From positions 310,001 to 374,000 of the forward strand of contig VRMN01000009.1 in the NCBI GenBank assembly GCA_008690995.1: DNA of 64,000 nt. Direction: 5' to 3'. This document shows positions 1 through 10,153 of this stretch, piece by piece; within the stretch, counting starts at the first letter, position 1, and each line of letters starts with the position of its first letter. A program made the position numbers and the translations under genes. Source of the DNA: Porphyridium purpureum (taxonomy: Eukaryota; Rhodophyta; Bangiophyceae; Porphyridiales; Porphyridiaceae). Below the pieces are notes generated by a model, which was not told the DNA's origin, made no database searches, and saw nothing but the letters and a program-made list of their open reading frames with translations.

Positions 1-2460
1 TCGGGTACAAGGCCGGCTCACACAGCACAGATCGGCTGCTGGACGACTTCAAGTTCATGATCAACGCCAGCGACGCTTCTTCGTACTATGCCCTGATCTT
101 GTGGCTTCATGAGGCGAAGGTCGGTGACCCGGAAATGATTAGCGACACGTCCCGTGTGCCCGCGAGCAACGCTTTCATGATCTACGACTGTTTTCAAATT
201 CGCAGCTGTAGCAAAGGACGGCGTGGCGCTAAGTAATATCTGCGTTGTCAAGGAGCTGGGCTCGTGCAGCAATGGCGGCGAAGGCACCAATGACGGTGGC
301 GTGGCTGACGCCAAATATGTTCTGTAGGTTGCGAATCGTGTGCGTTATTCGCCGGAAAATGAGAGCATCGACGTGACAAGTACGTTTACCGAATGCAGCC
401 AAATCGCCTCTTGTTTGTTCATGGATAGTCGATCTGCATTGCTACCATTGCCGCCACGGGATAGCGTCGACATGTCGCCTCTCTGCTCGAGGGGCTGGCA
501 GAGCTGAAGGCGTGGCTTTTGAATGTGGGGTTCGAGCCGTGCGTTTGTATCCGCCGGGGCCGGTTTGGTGGTGCAGGTTTACGTGGGTTGGGGGTGTTCG
601 GCTCGGAGGACGATGCTGCTCGAGACTTGCGTCTGCGGTTTCGTGCAGTGTGACAGATTGGCGACACCTCCAGTATGAGCTTGCAATAGAAAATCGCATA
701 GCTGCTTTGTGCGGCCACGCGCGAACGGATGGTGAATCCTGTTGGATCGTCCCGGTGAAGGACATCGCGGAAGTTTAAGCTCCGATATTTTGTGTGTTCC
801 ATGCAGCGAAGGAGACCAAAATTCGGCAGTTCTTGAACCGTTGAGATTGCTTGCCATGAATCACCAATCTTTAATTACACGGACGCAGAGCTGACGGGCG
901 ACCGATGGGCATTGATGGAGCAGTGACACGAGGGCGCGCGTGGAAGACTGGACAGCGAAGTTTACTTTTTCCAATATTATGGGTGAGAACAATGTTGACT
1001 CCATTGTCCCGGTTACGACAGGCGCGTGCAAAGGCACAGAGACGTCAGCACAGCACTTCCTATGATTATTTTTGCAGAGGACGCGTCAAGGCTACGCAAG
1101 AAAACTGCCTGACGAAACCGAGATGAGCCGTCCCCAGTTTATCATTCTTTCACCACAACTGGGCTAATGCATGCTCATCCCTCGCTGAATGGGCGCTGAA
1201 GTTTGGCACACCTTTGCACCGCAAACAGAGATCAAAGCATTTCTGTGATCGCTTCTCACGCGTAAGTTCGTGTTCGTACTGATCAGCCATATCCTGGGAT
1301 GTAGCCTGTTCGAAGCGCTGTCATCGTCGGACCAGATTGAGCACACACGACCAAAACGCGCAGCGCGTGCGGAACGACCAAGTCCAACCTGGGCAGCGGC
1401 ACGGTGTACAAATGTGGTGCTGCGGTTCGTGGTGCGGTCATGGTCCACGTTATCAACGGCGCAAAGAATCATTCCTTGTGTGGTTATGAAGCACTGGACA
1501 TATTGATGACCGCTCCGGTAGCAAGCTTGGTGTGCGGTCTCTCTCGACGCCACCGAACTGGGGGTTGGATCAGGCGTGTGCTTGCTCAACGGACGACCGT
1601 GTACAGATACTTTCACAGAGAAGTGATTTCACGGATACCACCGCTTTCACTGCCTTGCTGCTGCGTTTTCAGCACGGGCTTTTCAACGTGGCAAAGCGAA
1701 TCGTCTCGCTTCTTTATAATGACGTTTTCGCGACCCGCTCGGCGAAGCTGTAGAGGGCTCGTTTTTTGCAGGTGAATGGAATCAGATTGTTATGGCCGTA
1801 CCGTGAATAGATGGGATGCTGTTTCTTCTGTCCCGACGTGCTCGCCCTGCCAAACCAAGGGGCTCCGTCGAATGCACAAGGGAAACACAGCGTACACACC
1901 GAGTCTAGTGATGGGTAATTGATCGCCTACTTCACGGATTGGTGAAGAGAGCACTTTTTCGTGTAAACATGACCTTGCCTGCGTCTCGCTCGATGCGAAA
2001 GTCAAGTGTAATGCAATTTAGCCACTTTGCTTTTCTGACACCATCGTCAACGCCGTCCTCAATGCCCTCAGCGCGGCGCATCGTCCTCATGGTACGAGCT
2101 TGGCGTACCTTAGCGAGCACATCAGACCGAGTTACCCGCTTTGTTCGTGCGTCGCCCGGTCTCTCACCGATTCCAGCAACGACAAATGCTTGCGCCTCGG
2201 AAGGAGAGGTCGTGCCATGTGTCCACTTCAGCCTGGCGGTGCCCTCACGCCATTAGATACGATGCTGATGCGCCTATCCATTTCTCTGCTCCACATGGCG
2301 TTGCGCCCTGCTGCTTCAGTTGCCAAGTGTATCTTGCACACATGCCGGGCTTCTGTCCCTGGGTAGTGGGCATTTTCGCATCGAAGACCGACCGAACAGT
2401 GTAAAAGTATACAAGCAGAGACGGCGGGGCATCACGTAACACACTAAACTTGCCGACGCA
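1..2460 (+). pseudogene. Decayed coding stretch of unknown origin
   Basis: No frame stays open for more than about 120 codons, yet the plus strand shows successive protein-like pieces in different frames. Examples are a piece near 1-180 containing SSYYALILWLHEAKVGD, one near 960-1060 containing NNVDSIVPVTTGACKG, one near 1530-1750 containing FTALLLRFQHGLFNVAKRIV, and one near 2270-2400 containing CQVYLAHMPGFCPWVVGIF. This is what an old gene or element with many breaks (probably ten or more) would look like. I recognise no family. It could be a host pseudogene or a fossil of a mobile or virus-like element, and it continues beyond the left edge. Chance resemblance cannot be excluded. Confidence 0.4.
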
Positions 2461-2481
2461 CGGCAACGGACTGCGGGAGAA

Positions 2482-2814
2482 TCATCTGACTGTGTCTAAC
2501 AGGTACCGCAAATTGATGAGGATCGAACGGAAAGCATAAAGCGTGTTGCGCATCCCATGCAACATGAGGAATATGGACCACAGGACCAGTAACCATACAT
2601 ACGTCGACGACACGCGCACAGATACCGGCAGAAGAAGCCGCGGAAGGACCACGCTGCCAGCCATCAAAATCCAGTACAGCGCGCACCGCAGCTGCGCTTC
2701 CCGATCGCTGTGGCGTAGTGCACACACACTCTCGTAAGTTGGAAAGAGTTGCACAAGCAGGACTGTCAGGCGCGCGAGCGCTATCCACAAGCTCGCCATT
2801 ACATGAGCCAACAT
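2482..2814 (-). CDS. Small HVA22/REEP (TB2/DP1) family membrane protein
   Basis: A 110-residue protein with three or four hydrophobic stretches. The order of features matches the TB2/DP1/HVA22 family of ER-shaping proteins: LVQLFPTYESVCAL near the start (family LxYPxYxS), CALYWIL in the middle (family WLxYWxxF), and STYVWLLVLWSIFLMLHGMRNTLY near the end (family PxYxxxKxxxxxWLxxPxxxGxxxLY). Members form hairpins in the ER membrane and help tubule curvature and trafficking. I start at the Met of MLAHVMASLWIAL, because the frame upstream runs into an AT-rich TATA-containing stretch that belongs to the tRNA-Ala promoter. It lacks the long soluble tail of REEP1-4. The family call rests on pattern only. 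Confidence 0.55.
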   Translation of the reverse strand: MLAHVMASLWIALARLTVLLVQLFPTYESVCALRHSDREAQLRCALYWILMAGSVVLPRLLLPVSVRVSSTYVWLLVLWSIFLMLHGMRNTLYAFRSILINLRYLLDTVR

Positions 2815-2916
2815 GCGGATCCGAAGGCTGCCTGGCCCGCGGCTCCTAACCCTCCCCGCACGCCCTTCAAAACGTAGACAAAATTGGTTTCCACTGTGAA
2901 AATTGTATATTTGCAC

Positions 2917-2939
2917 TATATATGTTTTAATTTTCCGCC
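2917..2939 (+). promoter_or_regulatory. TATA box plus TTAATTTTCC element upstream of tRNA-Ala
   Basis: TATATATG at 2917-2924 is followed by TTAATTTTCC at 2927-2936, ending 27 bases before the tRNA. The same pair occurs upstream of tRNA-Asn (56988-57004). An upstream TATA element for Pol III is inferred. Confidence 0.4.
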
Positions 2940-2962
2940 TCTTCCGCAGCAAAGCACTTATC

Positions 2963-3035
2963 GGGTCTTTAGCTCAATTGGTAGAGTACGTCGTTCGCAT
3001 CGACGGGGTACCGGGATCGAAGCCCGGAAGATCCA
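2963..3035 (+). tRNA. tRNA-Ala(CGC), intronless
   Basis: It folds as a complete 73-nt cloverleaf. The acceptor stem 2963-2969 pairs with 3028-3034 and contains the G3:U70 wobble that identifies alanine tRNAs. The D-arm is 2972-2987 with GG at 2980-2981. The anticodon stem is 2989-2993/3001-3005 with loop TTCGCAT and anticodon CGC (2996-2998). The T-stem is 3011-3015/3023-3027 and the discriminator is A3035. The T-loop begins with A instead of the usual T. No CCA is encoded. It reads the GCG codon, common in GC-rich genes. A run of seven T follows immediately. Confidence 0.93.
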
Positions 3036-3037
3036 CA

Positions 3038-3044
3038 TTTTTTT
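3038..3044 (+). terminator. Pol III T-run terminator of tRNA-Ala
   Basis: Seven consecutive T two bases after the discriminator base of tRNA-Ala, the standard RNA polymerase III stop signal. Confidence 0.85.
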
Positions 3045-3319
3045 GTCCTCGCAGCAGTTTTGTCAGTGCATGTCTTCAAGCGTGAGAAAGCATGATGCGT
3101 TTGGTCTGCGCGCGCGCGCCACATGCAGTCTTTTTTTTTTCAAGCACTCAGATTTCGACCCCAGAAATGCTGCATGGAGCGCATGCGGTCTGTGCCGCAG
3201 TCACACGCAACAGCCTACGGAGAACGGGCGAAATTGCGAAACAGGTAAATCCATTATTTCAACGAGGGACACAGAGAGTCTCTGTGGAGGTTTCCGAAAT
3301 CTCGAATGACATAAAAATT

Positions 3320-4165
3320 TTATCGGATCCTTAAAATTGCGGCCCAGTGTTCGCCGGCACCTAAAACGACCGGCTGGACTGCCACGGCGGGCTCCACACA
3401 AACAAACCCTTTCCACGCGTCGTCGGGCAGGTCGGCCATGCCTCGTGACTTCTCCACGTGTGGGTTCCAAACGATGGCGTCGCAAAATGTCTCCAACTCA
3501 AGCTCCGACACAAGATTATCGCCACATTCAATCATGATTTTCGACGGCACGCCGCTGTAGATGCGATCCACCTCGCTCAGAAACTCGACCTTGTCGGGAT
3601 ACTCTTCAACCACGGCACCACCTGCAAGCTGATCGATATACGTAGTGCCTTGTAATCCGGAGATACGAGTTTTCTCAATGTCTGGAGTGCAAAAATATGC
3701 GTGAAGTGCGGTCGAGAAGCTGCACGCGCGCTCCGATTCTTCATTGTGCACAGTCATGTGGCACACCAGCGTTCCGTCCACTTCTAGCGCAACCTTGAGG
3801 AGGCAGCCGAGTCGATAGTCCCAGTCCGCATGCTCGCCGGGTGGAAGGCGAAGCACAACACTCGGGGTCGCCGCATCGAGAGCGCCGCCCAGCTCCCAAA
3901 CGACACGCCGCGCGAATCCGTGCTGGACAGCCATCGGCCCTCGCTTACCGAATTGTGGGAAGCAGACGGGAATACCCCCACGAATTGGCGCGCTTCCATC
4001 GAGCGCGGCGAGATCGCTGAGAAAGAGCTTGGGCACGCCGCGCCGCACATAGCTGGTGACGTGAGCCCCGTACAGGTACACTTCTGCGCTCGCCTCTGCA
4101 TTTGACAGGCGAACCACCTGCATGCCGTCAACGTGGATAAGCTCCGCCATGCTGGGACGGGGCAT
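3320..4165 (-). CDS. Glucose-6-phosphate 1-epimerase (hexose-6-phosphate mutarotase)
   Basis: A 281-residue member of the aldose-1-epimerase superfamily, YeaD/YMR099C branch. It interconverts the alpha and beta anomers of glucose 6-phosphate in the cytosol. Hallmarks are YLYGAHVTSYV near residue 30, IRGGIPVCFPQFG near 60, VQHGFAR with the first catalytic His near 80, LHAYF with the second near 155, and a late acidic residue in WNPHVEKSRGMADLPDDAWK. Length matches the family (about 280-300). A second Met five codons in (4150) is an equally good start. It is divergent from the DUF1499 gene, with about 110 bp between starts, so they probably share a promoter. Confidence 0.9.
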   Translation of the reverse strand: MPRPSMAELIHVDGMQVVRLSNAEASAEVYLYGAHVTSYVRRGVPKLFLSDLAALDGSAPIRGGIPVCFPQFGKRGPMAVQHGFARRVVWELGGALDAATPSVVLRLPPGEHADWDYRLGCLLKVALEVDGTLVCHMTVHNEESERACSFSTALHAYFCTPDIEKTRISGLQGTTYIDQLAGGAVVEEYPDKVEFLSEVDRIYSGVPSKIMIECGDNLVSELELETFCDAIVWNPHVEKSRGMADLPDDAWKGFVCVEPAVAVQPVVLGAGEHWAAILRIR

Positions 4166-4275
4166 TCACGCTTGCGCAGCGAAAGTTCCACCCTTTTGGA
4201 GACACGGGCGCGCTTTCCGCAACAGGGCCTATCGCAAGCGCATCAAGCCGCGCTCCATCTCGCATAAGTGCCAGC

Positions 4276-5175
4276 GTGTGCGGCGCAAAGCACAAACCAG
4301 CCGCATTCGTGGCAGTACAGTGGCCAAGTGCAACTGTACCGACCCAATCTCTGACAAATGCTGCCGAGATGAGCGGTGGACCATGCGCGGGTTGCGGCGC
4401 GGAGATTCGGCGACACCGCTCCGTGCCGAGGCTGCAGCGGCACGCGAGTCTCCGAGAAATGGACAATTTTGATCAGCAGACCGCGTTTGTGCCCGAATGC
4501 AGTGCTGCTGTCTCCGCGCAAGTCGCCGGGAGGAGGCCGTTGTTATCTGCTCGGAGCAGGCCCACGGCCGCATCGCGCTCGCGCTCCGATGTTCTCGTTT
4601 GTCGCGTTCAAGATCGCCAGCCGCAAGAGCACTCGACTCGTAGGCAGGCATTGAGGCTGGGATTTCTAGCCAGTGCCGCGGTGGTGCTCAACAGCGCGGG
4701 CGTACCACCCGCATCGTCTGAAGAAACCGCGCCGAAATCACTCGCTCGCGGATTGATTCGCGGGCGGCTGGCGAGCTGCCCGTCGGACGCGAAATGTGTT
4801 TCAAGCGCTGCAACAGGCTCTCCGGACAAATTCACAAGCCCTTGGACGTATGAGGAGGAGGGCTCTGCACGGGAAGCAGCCGACAAACTTCTCGCCCTGG
4901 TGTCGAAGAAGAACTCGCTTCGCCTCATTGAGGAAGACAGCAAATTTCCGTACTTTCACGTAGAGTATGACGGCGGGAGCCTGTCCGGCGTGTGCGATCT
5001 CGAGTTTCTGTTCCGTGAAAAGGAAAAGGTCGTGTCAGTGCGCGGGATCAGCCGGCGGAATCTGCAGGTATACGCATTTTCAGCGCCGCAGACGAGCGTC
5101 GCGGGAGTGCTACTGGACATCCGTCTGGCACTGTCATGGAAGCAGATGACAGACACGGATCTCTTTTCCATGTAA
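4276..5175 (+). CDS. DUF1499 protein, probably thylakoid lumen
   Basis: A 299-residue protein. The C-terminal half (about 165-297) is a DUF1499 domain, recognised by CPSDAKCVSSAATGSPDKFT followed by a hydrophobic and basic core. The N-terminal 120 residues are rich in Ser, Ala and Arg like a plastid transit peptide. They are followed by TRRQALRLGFLASAAVV (near 121-138), a twin-arginine plus hydrophobic stretch ending near the small-residue site PPASSEE. That bipartite layout predicts Tat transport into the thylakoid lumen, where plant DUF1499 proteins have been found. The function of the family is unknown. Later Met codons (for example MSGGPC) may be the true start. An AATAAA at 5306-5311 could be its poly(A) signal. 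Confidence 0.75.
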   Translation: MCGAKHKPAAFVAVQWPSATVPTQSLTNAAEMSGGPCAGCGAEIRRHRSVPRLQRHASLREMDNFDQQTAFVPECSAAVSAQVAGRRPLLSARSRPTAASRSRSDVLVCRVQDRQPQEHSTRRQALRLGFLASAAVVLNSAGVPPASSEETAPKSLARGLIRGRLASCPSDAKCVSSAATGSPDKFTSPWTYEEEGSAREAADKLLALVSKKNSLRLIEEDSKFPYFHVEYDGGSLSGVCDLEFLFREKEKVVSVRGISRRNLQVYAFSAPQTSVAGVLLDIRLALSWKQMTDTDLFSM

Positions 5176-5834
5176 GGTGGCCCTCGGCCTCCTCCCTGCA
5201 TGCTCCTTTGTGATGGCGTGGGATGGATTCTTTCACCATCGGCGGACGAAGCGCACGACATGCGGCGTGCTCCAGCGCCCCATCCTCGAGCACAGACGCC
5301 GAGCCAATAAACTAGAATGGGGAACTGTACCCTTGTCCATCGGGCGTCACTGTACTCTGTGTGTGCTCGCACTATTTAAACGACGCGGCGGCGGCGCGCA
5401 GCAGAGCTGCTCGGGGTCCCTCGTTTGGGCACCTGATGAGCTCTCTGAAGTTCTTCAACCAAATGATGAATGGGAAGATGCGGGATCATTATCCTGCACA
5501 ACGGCAACCTCTTGATCTTGTTACAGAAGAAGCCGTCTCCCCAGACTGACACGGTGAACCTTCGGTTCAGCCTCATCAGGTTCGTGCACGCGCGCGCGTT
5601 CGCCACTTTACCCGGCGTCACGACAACGGCGATGTGTCTCCTCACGTCCGCCGCACGTGAACGGGGGCTTCCTGTCGCGTAAGCAGCGAGCGCAAGGAAT
5701 GACGTCCGTTTGCGTGGCCGTCGGGGCGAGAAGGATGGGTGGCAAGGGTTCGCGTTTGGATTGGTCCTTTCGCGTGCTGCCTCACGTAACTGCTATTTTT
5801 AATGCAAAACACGGATATGCGAAGCCTGCCCCCT
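5176..5834. other. Intergenic region between convergent genes
   Basis: 659 bases between two convergent genes. Only short ORFs with no recognisable product. An AATAAA lies at 5306-5311. Confidence 0.5.
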
Positions 5835-7868
5835 TTACGACACACTTTCAATTTGACTGAGCGCCTCTTCCTGGACTGTGCCGATGAGCGCAAACAATTG
5901 CACGGCTTTCTGAATCGAAAGGCGGATTTGGACTTCTTCGGCGGCCAAGCCGGACGCGCGGTCTAAGAGCTGCGAGGCGCGCTCAAGTCCTACTGCGTTT
6001 CCCAGTTCTTCACACACTTGCTTCTGCAAGATTTCTGTTTTCTCAAACACATCCACAGCACATCCCAGGTCACCTGTTTTTCCGGCCAAGGCGTGCTGCA
6101 GCGCACCAATCTCAGCCTGCACTCGAATGCATATTTCGTTCAATGCCGCTCCCTGTGAGAATTGGCTCGCCTCGGATGCTGCTGCCATATTTCCTCCAGG
6201 GACACGAAGTGCCTCGTTTCCGCGCTGTTCTTCCCCCTGAGCTACGCCACTTCGTGAAGACGAGGCCTGTGTCTGGAAAGGCTGGCCAGGTCTGCGAAGT
6301 CGCAGATGATCACCACGAGCAGAAGGAACGGCAAAATATCCTTGCGGTGCTGTTGCAGGCCAAACTTGCACCGCGGGCATTTGCTGCATGTCCACTGGCA
6401 CCACTCGATACTGAGGTGCGCCCGGCTGGTTGGAGTTTCCTTGCACTTGCACAAGACGAACGTTTAGCGGTTGCGGATGCTGCTGATACACTGGATACCG
6501 ATTCCCCCAAAACCTGTAATTGCGAAGAGCGATCAGTTTGCTCGCAAACCAGTTCAAAGTCGCCTGCAGCCCACGAAGGAACATTCGATCCCCGCGTCCC
6601 AGCAGAACATCTTGGTTGCCAATACGGAGACGCGCCGGACCCGCGTTTGCATTTGCACGTGACGTACCATCAGATGCGGGTACCTCGATCGCCGTCCTGC
6701 ACACGGGACAATTCAATTGTCTGCGCAGCCATCCCTGCAAACAGTGTGTGTGAAAAATGTGATTACACCCGAGCTTCTTACATCCTGACGTGCTCATCTC
6801 GTCACGGCAAATTATGCATATTCGATCCATCTGCTCAAAGTCCTCCTCTGTTGGTTCCGAAAATAGCTCATTCATAGTTGATGCTACCTTTCGGTATCGG
6901 ATAAAGTCCGAGACGCGCTTCTGGAACTTGTTGAATGTCAGGTAAATGTCGCGAATGATGTGCAAGGGAAGAGTGTAGAATGCTTGCACGTACATGAAAA
7001 ATGCAATGTAAACAACGAGCTGGAGGAAATCTGAAATAAGCTCGTTGTAAAAGGAGCACAGACCCTTTGCCTCCCAGTGGCCGTCATACCGTGCATCAAT
7101 CACCTGGAATGCGTATCGGACCATGGTTGAAACTAGCCAAAGAAGCAGAACTGCGAATTCAAACGTGAAGAGAACCAACATCGATGGGCCCTTGGTGACG
7201 GTAATCGAGATACACTGCACGAGGACATATACATCAGTGAGCAAGAGCATCAGCATAAGAAAGACGAGTTTCATATGCGTTCGGACAGGCACCAGTAGCT
7301 GTTCCTCCATGTTCTCTACACGATCCCTGCTAAGCCAATGAAAGACTTTCACAAAGAGCAAAACCGCGAACATTCCGAAAAACTTGGCGTCAAACTCGTC
7401 TCGAAAGACGGTCATGGCCAAACAGGTTTCGATGACGGCATCCCGGACGCGTATCTGTAGACGCTCTTGCTCGCGAAACCTCAAAGGCCCCAAGAAAACA
7501 GACTGAATTACCTTACCAAGGACGAGAACCGACGCAACGATGGCGTTTGTCAACGCGAGGGTTGAGACTTTTGACCTAGCGAGAAATACTGTGCTGGCAT
7601 AAAAGTACCTCTTCGTATGAAATGCATACACGACCACGCCCAAGGCGAAAACAAAGCTGCACGCCGCGTACGCCCCAAGCGTGGACTTCATATCGCGCAA
7701 AGTGATGCGGCGCAAGCTATGCCCTTCCGCAAACGATCCACCCGCAGCCTGAGCAAAGCATGAAAAAGGACTACCGGTTGAGCTGGAGGACCTCGCGCGC
7801 GCGTGATCCTCCTCTTCTTCTTGAGGAGCCCTCCCAGTCGTCTGTGCGCGAACGATGTCTTCCCACAC
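5835..7868 (-). CDS. HRD1: HRD1/synoviolin-type RING E3 ubiquitin ligase
   Basis: This is the ER membrane ubiquitin ligase of ER-associated degradation, which ubiquitinates and helps retrotranslocate misfolded proteins. About six hydrophobic segments span residues 65-300, including the HRD1-typical stretch ETCLAMTVFRDEFDAKFFG and the motif FVKVFHWLSRDRVE. A RING-H2 finger (about 350-390) has CIIC, CNHIFHTHCLQGW and CPVC. The C-terminal 280 residues are low complexity, rich in Gln, Pro and Ala, with a final helical part. Family proteins start directly with the first membrane helix, so the Met at 7691 (MKSTLGAYAACSFVF) is a likelier start than 7868; the extra 59 residues are acidic and Ser-rich. 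Divergent from the CRT10-like gene. Confidence 0.92.
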   Translation of the reverse strand: MWEDIVRAQTTGRAPQEEEEDHARARSSSSTGSPFSCFAQAAGGSFAEGHSLRRITLRDMKSTLGAYAACSFVFALGVVVYAFHTKRYFYASTVFLARSKVSTLALTNAIVASVLVLGKVIQSVFLGPLRFREQERLQIRVRDAVIETCLAMTVFRDEFDAKFFGMFAVLLFVKVFHWLSRDRVENMEEQLLVPVRTHMKLVFLMLMLLLTDVYVLVQCISITVTKGPSMLVLFTFEFAVLLLWLVSTMVRYAFQVIDARYDGHWEAKGLCSFYNELISDFLQLVVYIAFFMYVQAFYTLPLHIIRDIYLTFNKFQKRVSDFIRYRKVASTMNELFSEPTEEDFEQMDRICIICRDEMSTSGCKKLGCNHIFHTHCLQGWLRRQLNCPVCRTAIEVPASDGTSRANANAGPARLRIGNQDVLLGRGDRMFLRGLQATLNWFASKLIALRNYRFWGNRYPVYQQHPQPLNVRLVQVQGNSNQPGAPQYRVVPVDMQQMPAVQVWPATAPQGYFAVPSARGDHLRLRRPGQPFQTQASSSRSGVAQGEEQRGNEALRVPGGNMAAASEASQFSQGAALNEICIRVQAEIGALQHALAGKTGDLGCAVDVFEKTEILQKQVCEELGNAVGLERASQLLDRASGLAAEEVQIRLSIQKAVQLFALIGTVQEEALSQIESVS

Positions 7869-8033
7869 TCCGGCCTTCCGCTGTCTCGCTCCCCAAGACG
7901 CTGTCGAACTAGCGTAGCCCGACTCGCCTCTGAAGTCGCCATTTTGATTGACTTTCCTTAGTCTGAAATTGCGCTATAAGATGCGACACATGCGCAGGCC
8001 GCCAGCCGCGTCCACCGTTTTCCAGCCTCGGGG

Positions 8034-10083
8034 TTGCACGCGTTATACAAGATGAAAGCCCTGCGCTGCGAGCCACTGATTGTACGCCAGGCCCTCCCAC
8101 GACTTCCCATCGAAGCGCGCGAGGCCAGCGCGCCGGAGATGCTGCCCTGGAAGTTGAATCTCATGGCGGTTATGAACGACTCTGAAAGGATGGGCTCGCA
8201 AGTAATTGTCGCTTTGGCAGATGGCTCGCTGCGGCAATATTCCGTTGACCTGAAGGCATCATCTTTGTCGGCACGACCAGGCTCGCGCGTATTAACACGC
8301 CGCAGTGACGTGATGGCAACCCGAAGAAGAGCAGACCTCTCTTGTCCACGAAATGCAGATGCCATCAAGTTGGAACGCATAATTGCCGTGGACGCGTTGC
8401 GTGGGGCTCATATTAATAACATGCGAATTGCTCGGCTGTGGGATTCATCAGTACTTGTTCTGACCTGCGGAGATCCGATGAGTGATATGGACCCTGGTAA
8501 AGTGGTCTTTGTCGCGCTTGGTAATCAAGTGAGCGACGGTACACCTGAGTCTTCCGATGGCCCTCTTGGCGACTTACTTTGGGAAGCCCAGCTGACTGCC
8601 GCTAAAAGTCAAGCACTTTGCCGGTTGGACAATACAGCTCCAGCGCAGGTTTCCAACTTGGGCAGCACGGAATTTCTGCTCAACGGGTCGGCATGGGGAC
8701 TGGACGTTCTGGAAAAAACTGGAGACATTCTGGTGAGCACCAACGGCCGGTTGTTGTACTCGTACCGAGTTTGCTCACTTGAAGCGACAAACGAGTTTAA
8801 TTGGGAAAATGTAAGTTCTCCGGACCTTTGTTTTTGCCTTTGTCGCTGTAGCTGACCTGTAGTCAGACGTCTGACCGGCAAAACCTAACTCATTCGTTTG
8901 GATACTGCGCTGCATTGGAACCTGACCCAAGATTGAGCTGCTGGGTCATTTCTTAGCGATATGTGCCCCTTCACCACCCTTCCAAGCACACTCGCATAAT
9001 ATTCCGTGTGTTTCCATCTCGAAAGGCGCACAGCTGAGTGCATCTGGGTCCATAGACGGCACCTTGAAGGTCTGGAGATATACAGAAGGCGGGACTTTAC
9101 ACTGTGAGATCGACAATTGGCCCAGAAGTAGACCAAATCTCGTCTACCCGTGGGGTGTCGGCGCTTCGGAATGGTTTTGGTCAGTCCGATGGATTCCTGA
9201 CTGTTTAATTCGAGTTGAGCCCACAGGAGATCCAGCGCCGCGTCACGCAGCGAAGCCATCGATCGAAAATATTGGAACTGAGCAACCTACTGTTGTAGAA
9301 GTGGACCCACTCTGCCGTGCCTTTTCGTGCGCTCAAGGAAGTGGCAACGACATTCAGGATGGTGCAGACTCGGGTGCTGAAGATCTTTTCAAACGTCTCG
9401 CTTCGTGTTCTACGCCTTGTATGGGAAATTCGAATGTACATAACGGTGACGCAGGCACCGGTCCATGGATTAAGTCGGCCACCAGCAAAACCAAGCTTTC
9501 GGTCGACGGGGATGATTTTCTCCTCGTATCGCAGCAACAGAGCCTCTTCTTGTACAACGTCGGAGAGCAGCGAGTGCTCACCAGCTTGCAGGATGTCATT
9601 CCAGATCAGGTACGACAATCACAGTGCCTTCCGGATGCACACTGGAGCGGCGGCGATCGGCTTTCAATTCTTGAGTTTGTGTCCGACATGAGCATTGTGG
9701 TGGCCGGGTTGCAACTCAGCGGCGTGCTGGCTTTTATTCATGTGAAAAAGTCAAAGAGAGGGTCCTTCTCGTACGAGTATGAGCTCGTGGTTCTGCGCGT
9801 CGTTTTGCCCAGCGGCGCTTGCGTTTATCCTAGCAGTAGAGAAGCGCATCAGGACGATGCCCCGTGTCAGAGCGATCAGGAAAGCCTCGAGCCACATGCT
9901 TCTGGTGCCGCAGCCATTCTTCCCGTCGACGAGATGGTGGCCGTTGCAGAAGATGCCCGTGCGTGCCAGATTGCTGGTGTCGGCATTCAGGGGCAAGAAC
10001 GAGCTGGGACCAGCAGCATGCTGTACGTGCTTTACATGGATATGACACTGAGCGCTTTTGAGCTCAGCTGGGCCAGAGTCTGA
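8034..10083 (+). CDS. CRT10-like WD-repeat protein, two exons
   Basis: Exons are 8034-8810 and 8938-10083, joined in phase 0. Exon 1 carries NNMRIARLWDSSVLVLTCGD and NGSAWGLDVLEKTGDILVST. Exon 2 opens with a stretch containing HNIPCVSISKGAQLSASGSI and then DGTLKVWRY, and later has WFWSVRWIPDCLIR. In my recollection of fungal CRT10 proteins (Crt10 is a yeast regulator of ribonucleotide reductase genes), the same blocks occur in this order: a receptor-like beta propeller with NHLRVG, SAWGLAIH, NIP and a WD-like repeat. The exon 2 HNIP block lies in frame upstream of any Met, which is the main support for the intron. About 640 residues. It is convergent with SPC25, with 70 bp between stops. A generic WD40 protein is the alternative. 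Confidence 0.6.
8811..8937 (+). other. Spliceosomal intron of the CRT10-like gene
   Basis: The donor GTAAGT follows AAT exactly at 8811. The frame beyond it has a stop before a conserved block resumes. Two in-phase acceptors, AG at 8931 and AG at 8937, could be used (127 or 121 bases). A CTGAC branch-like site lies about 60 bases upstream of the acceptors. This is the only well-supported spliceosomal intron in the window. Confidence 0.65.
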
Positions 10084-10153
10084 GCTGGGCAGATTTCTTC
10101 TCAGGTTTTCGCTTCGTGATACATGATCTTTTGCCTCTGCGGACATCTATACA

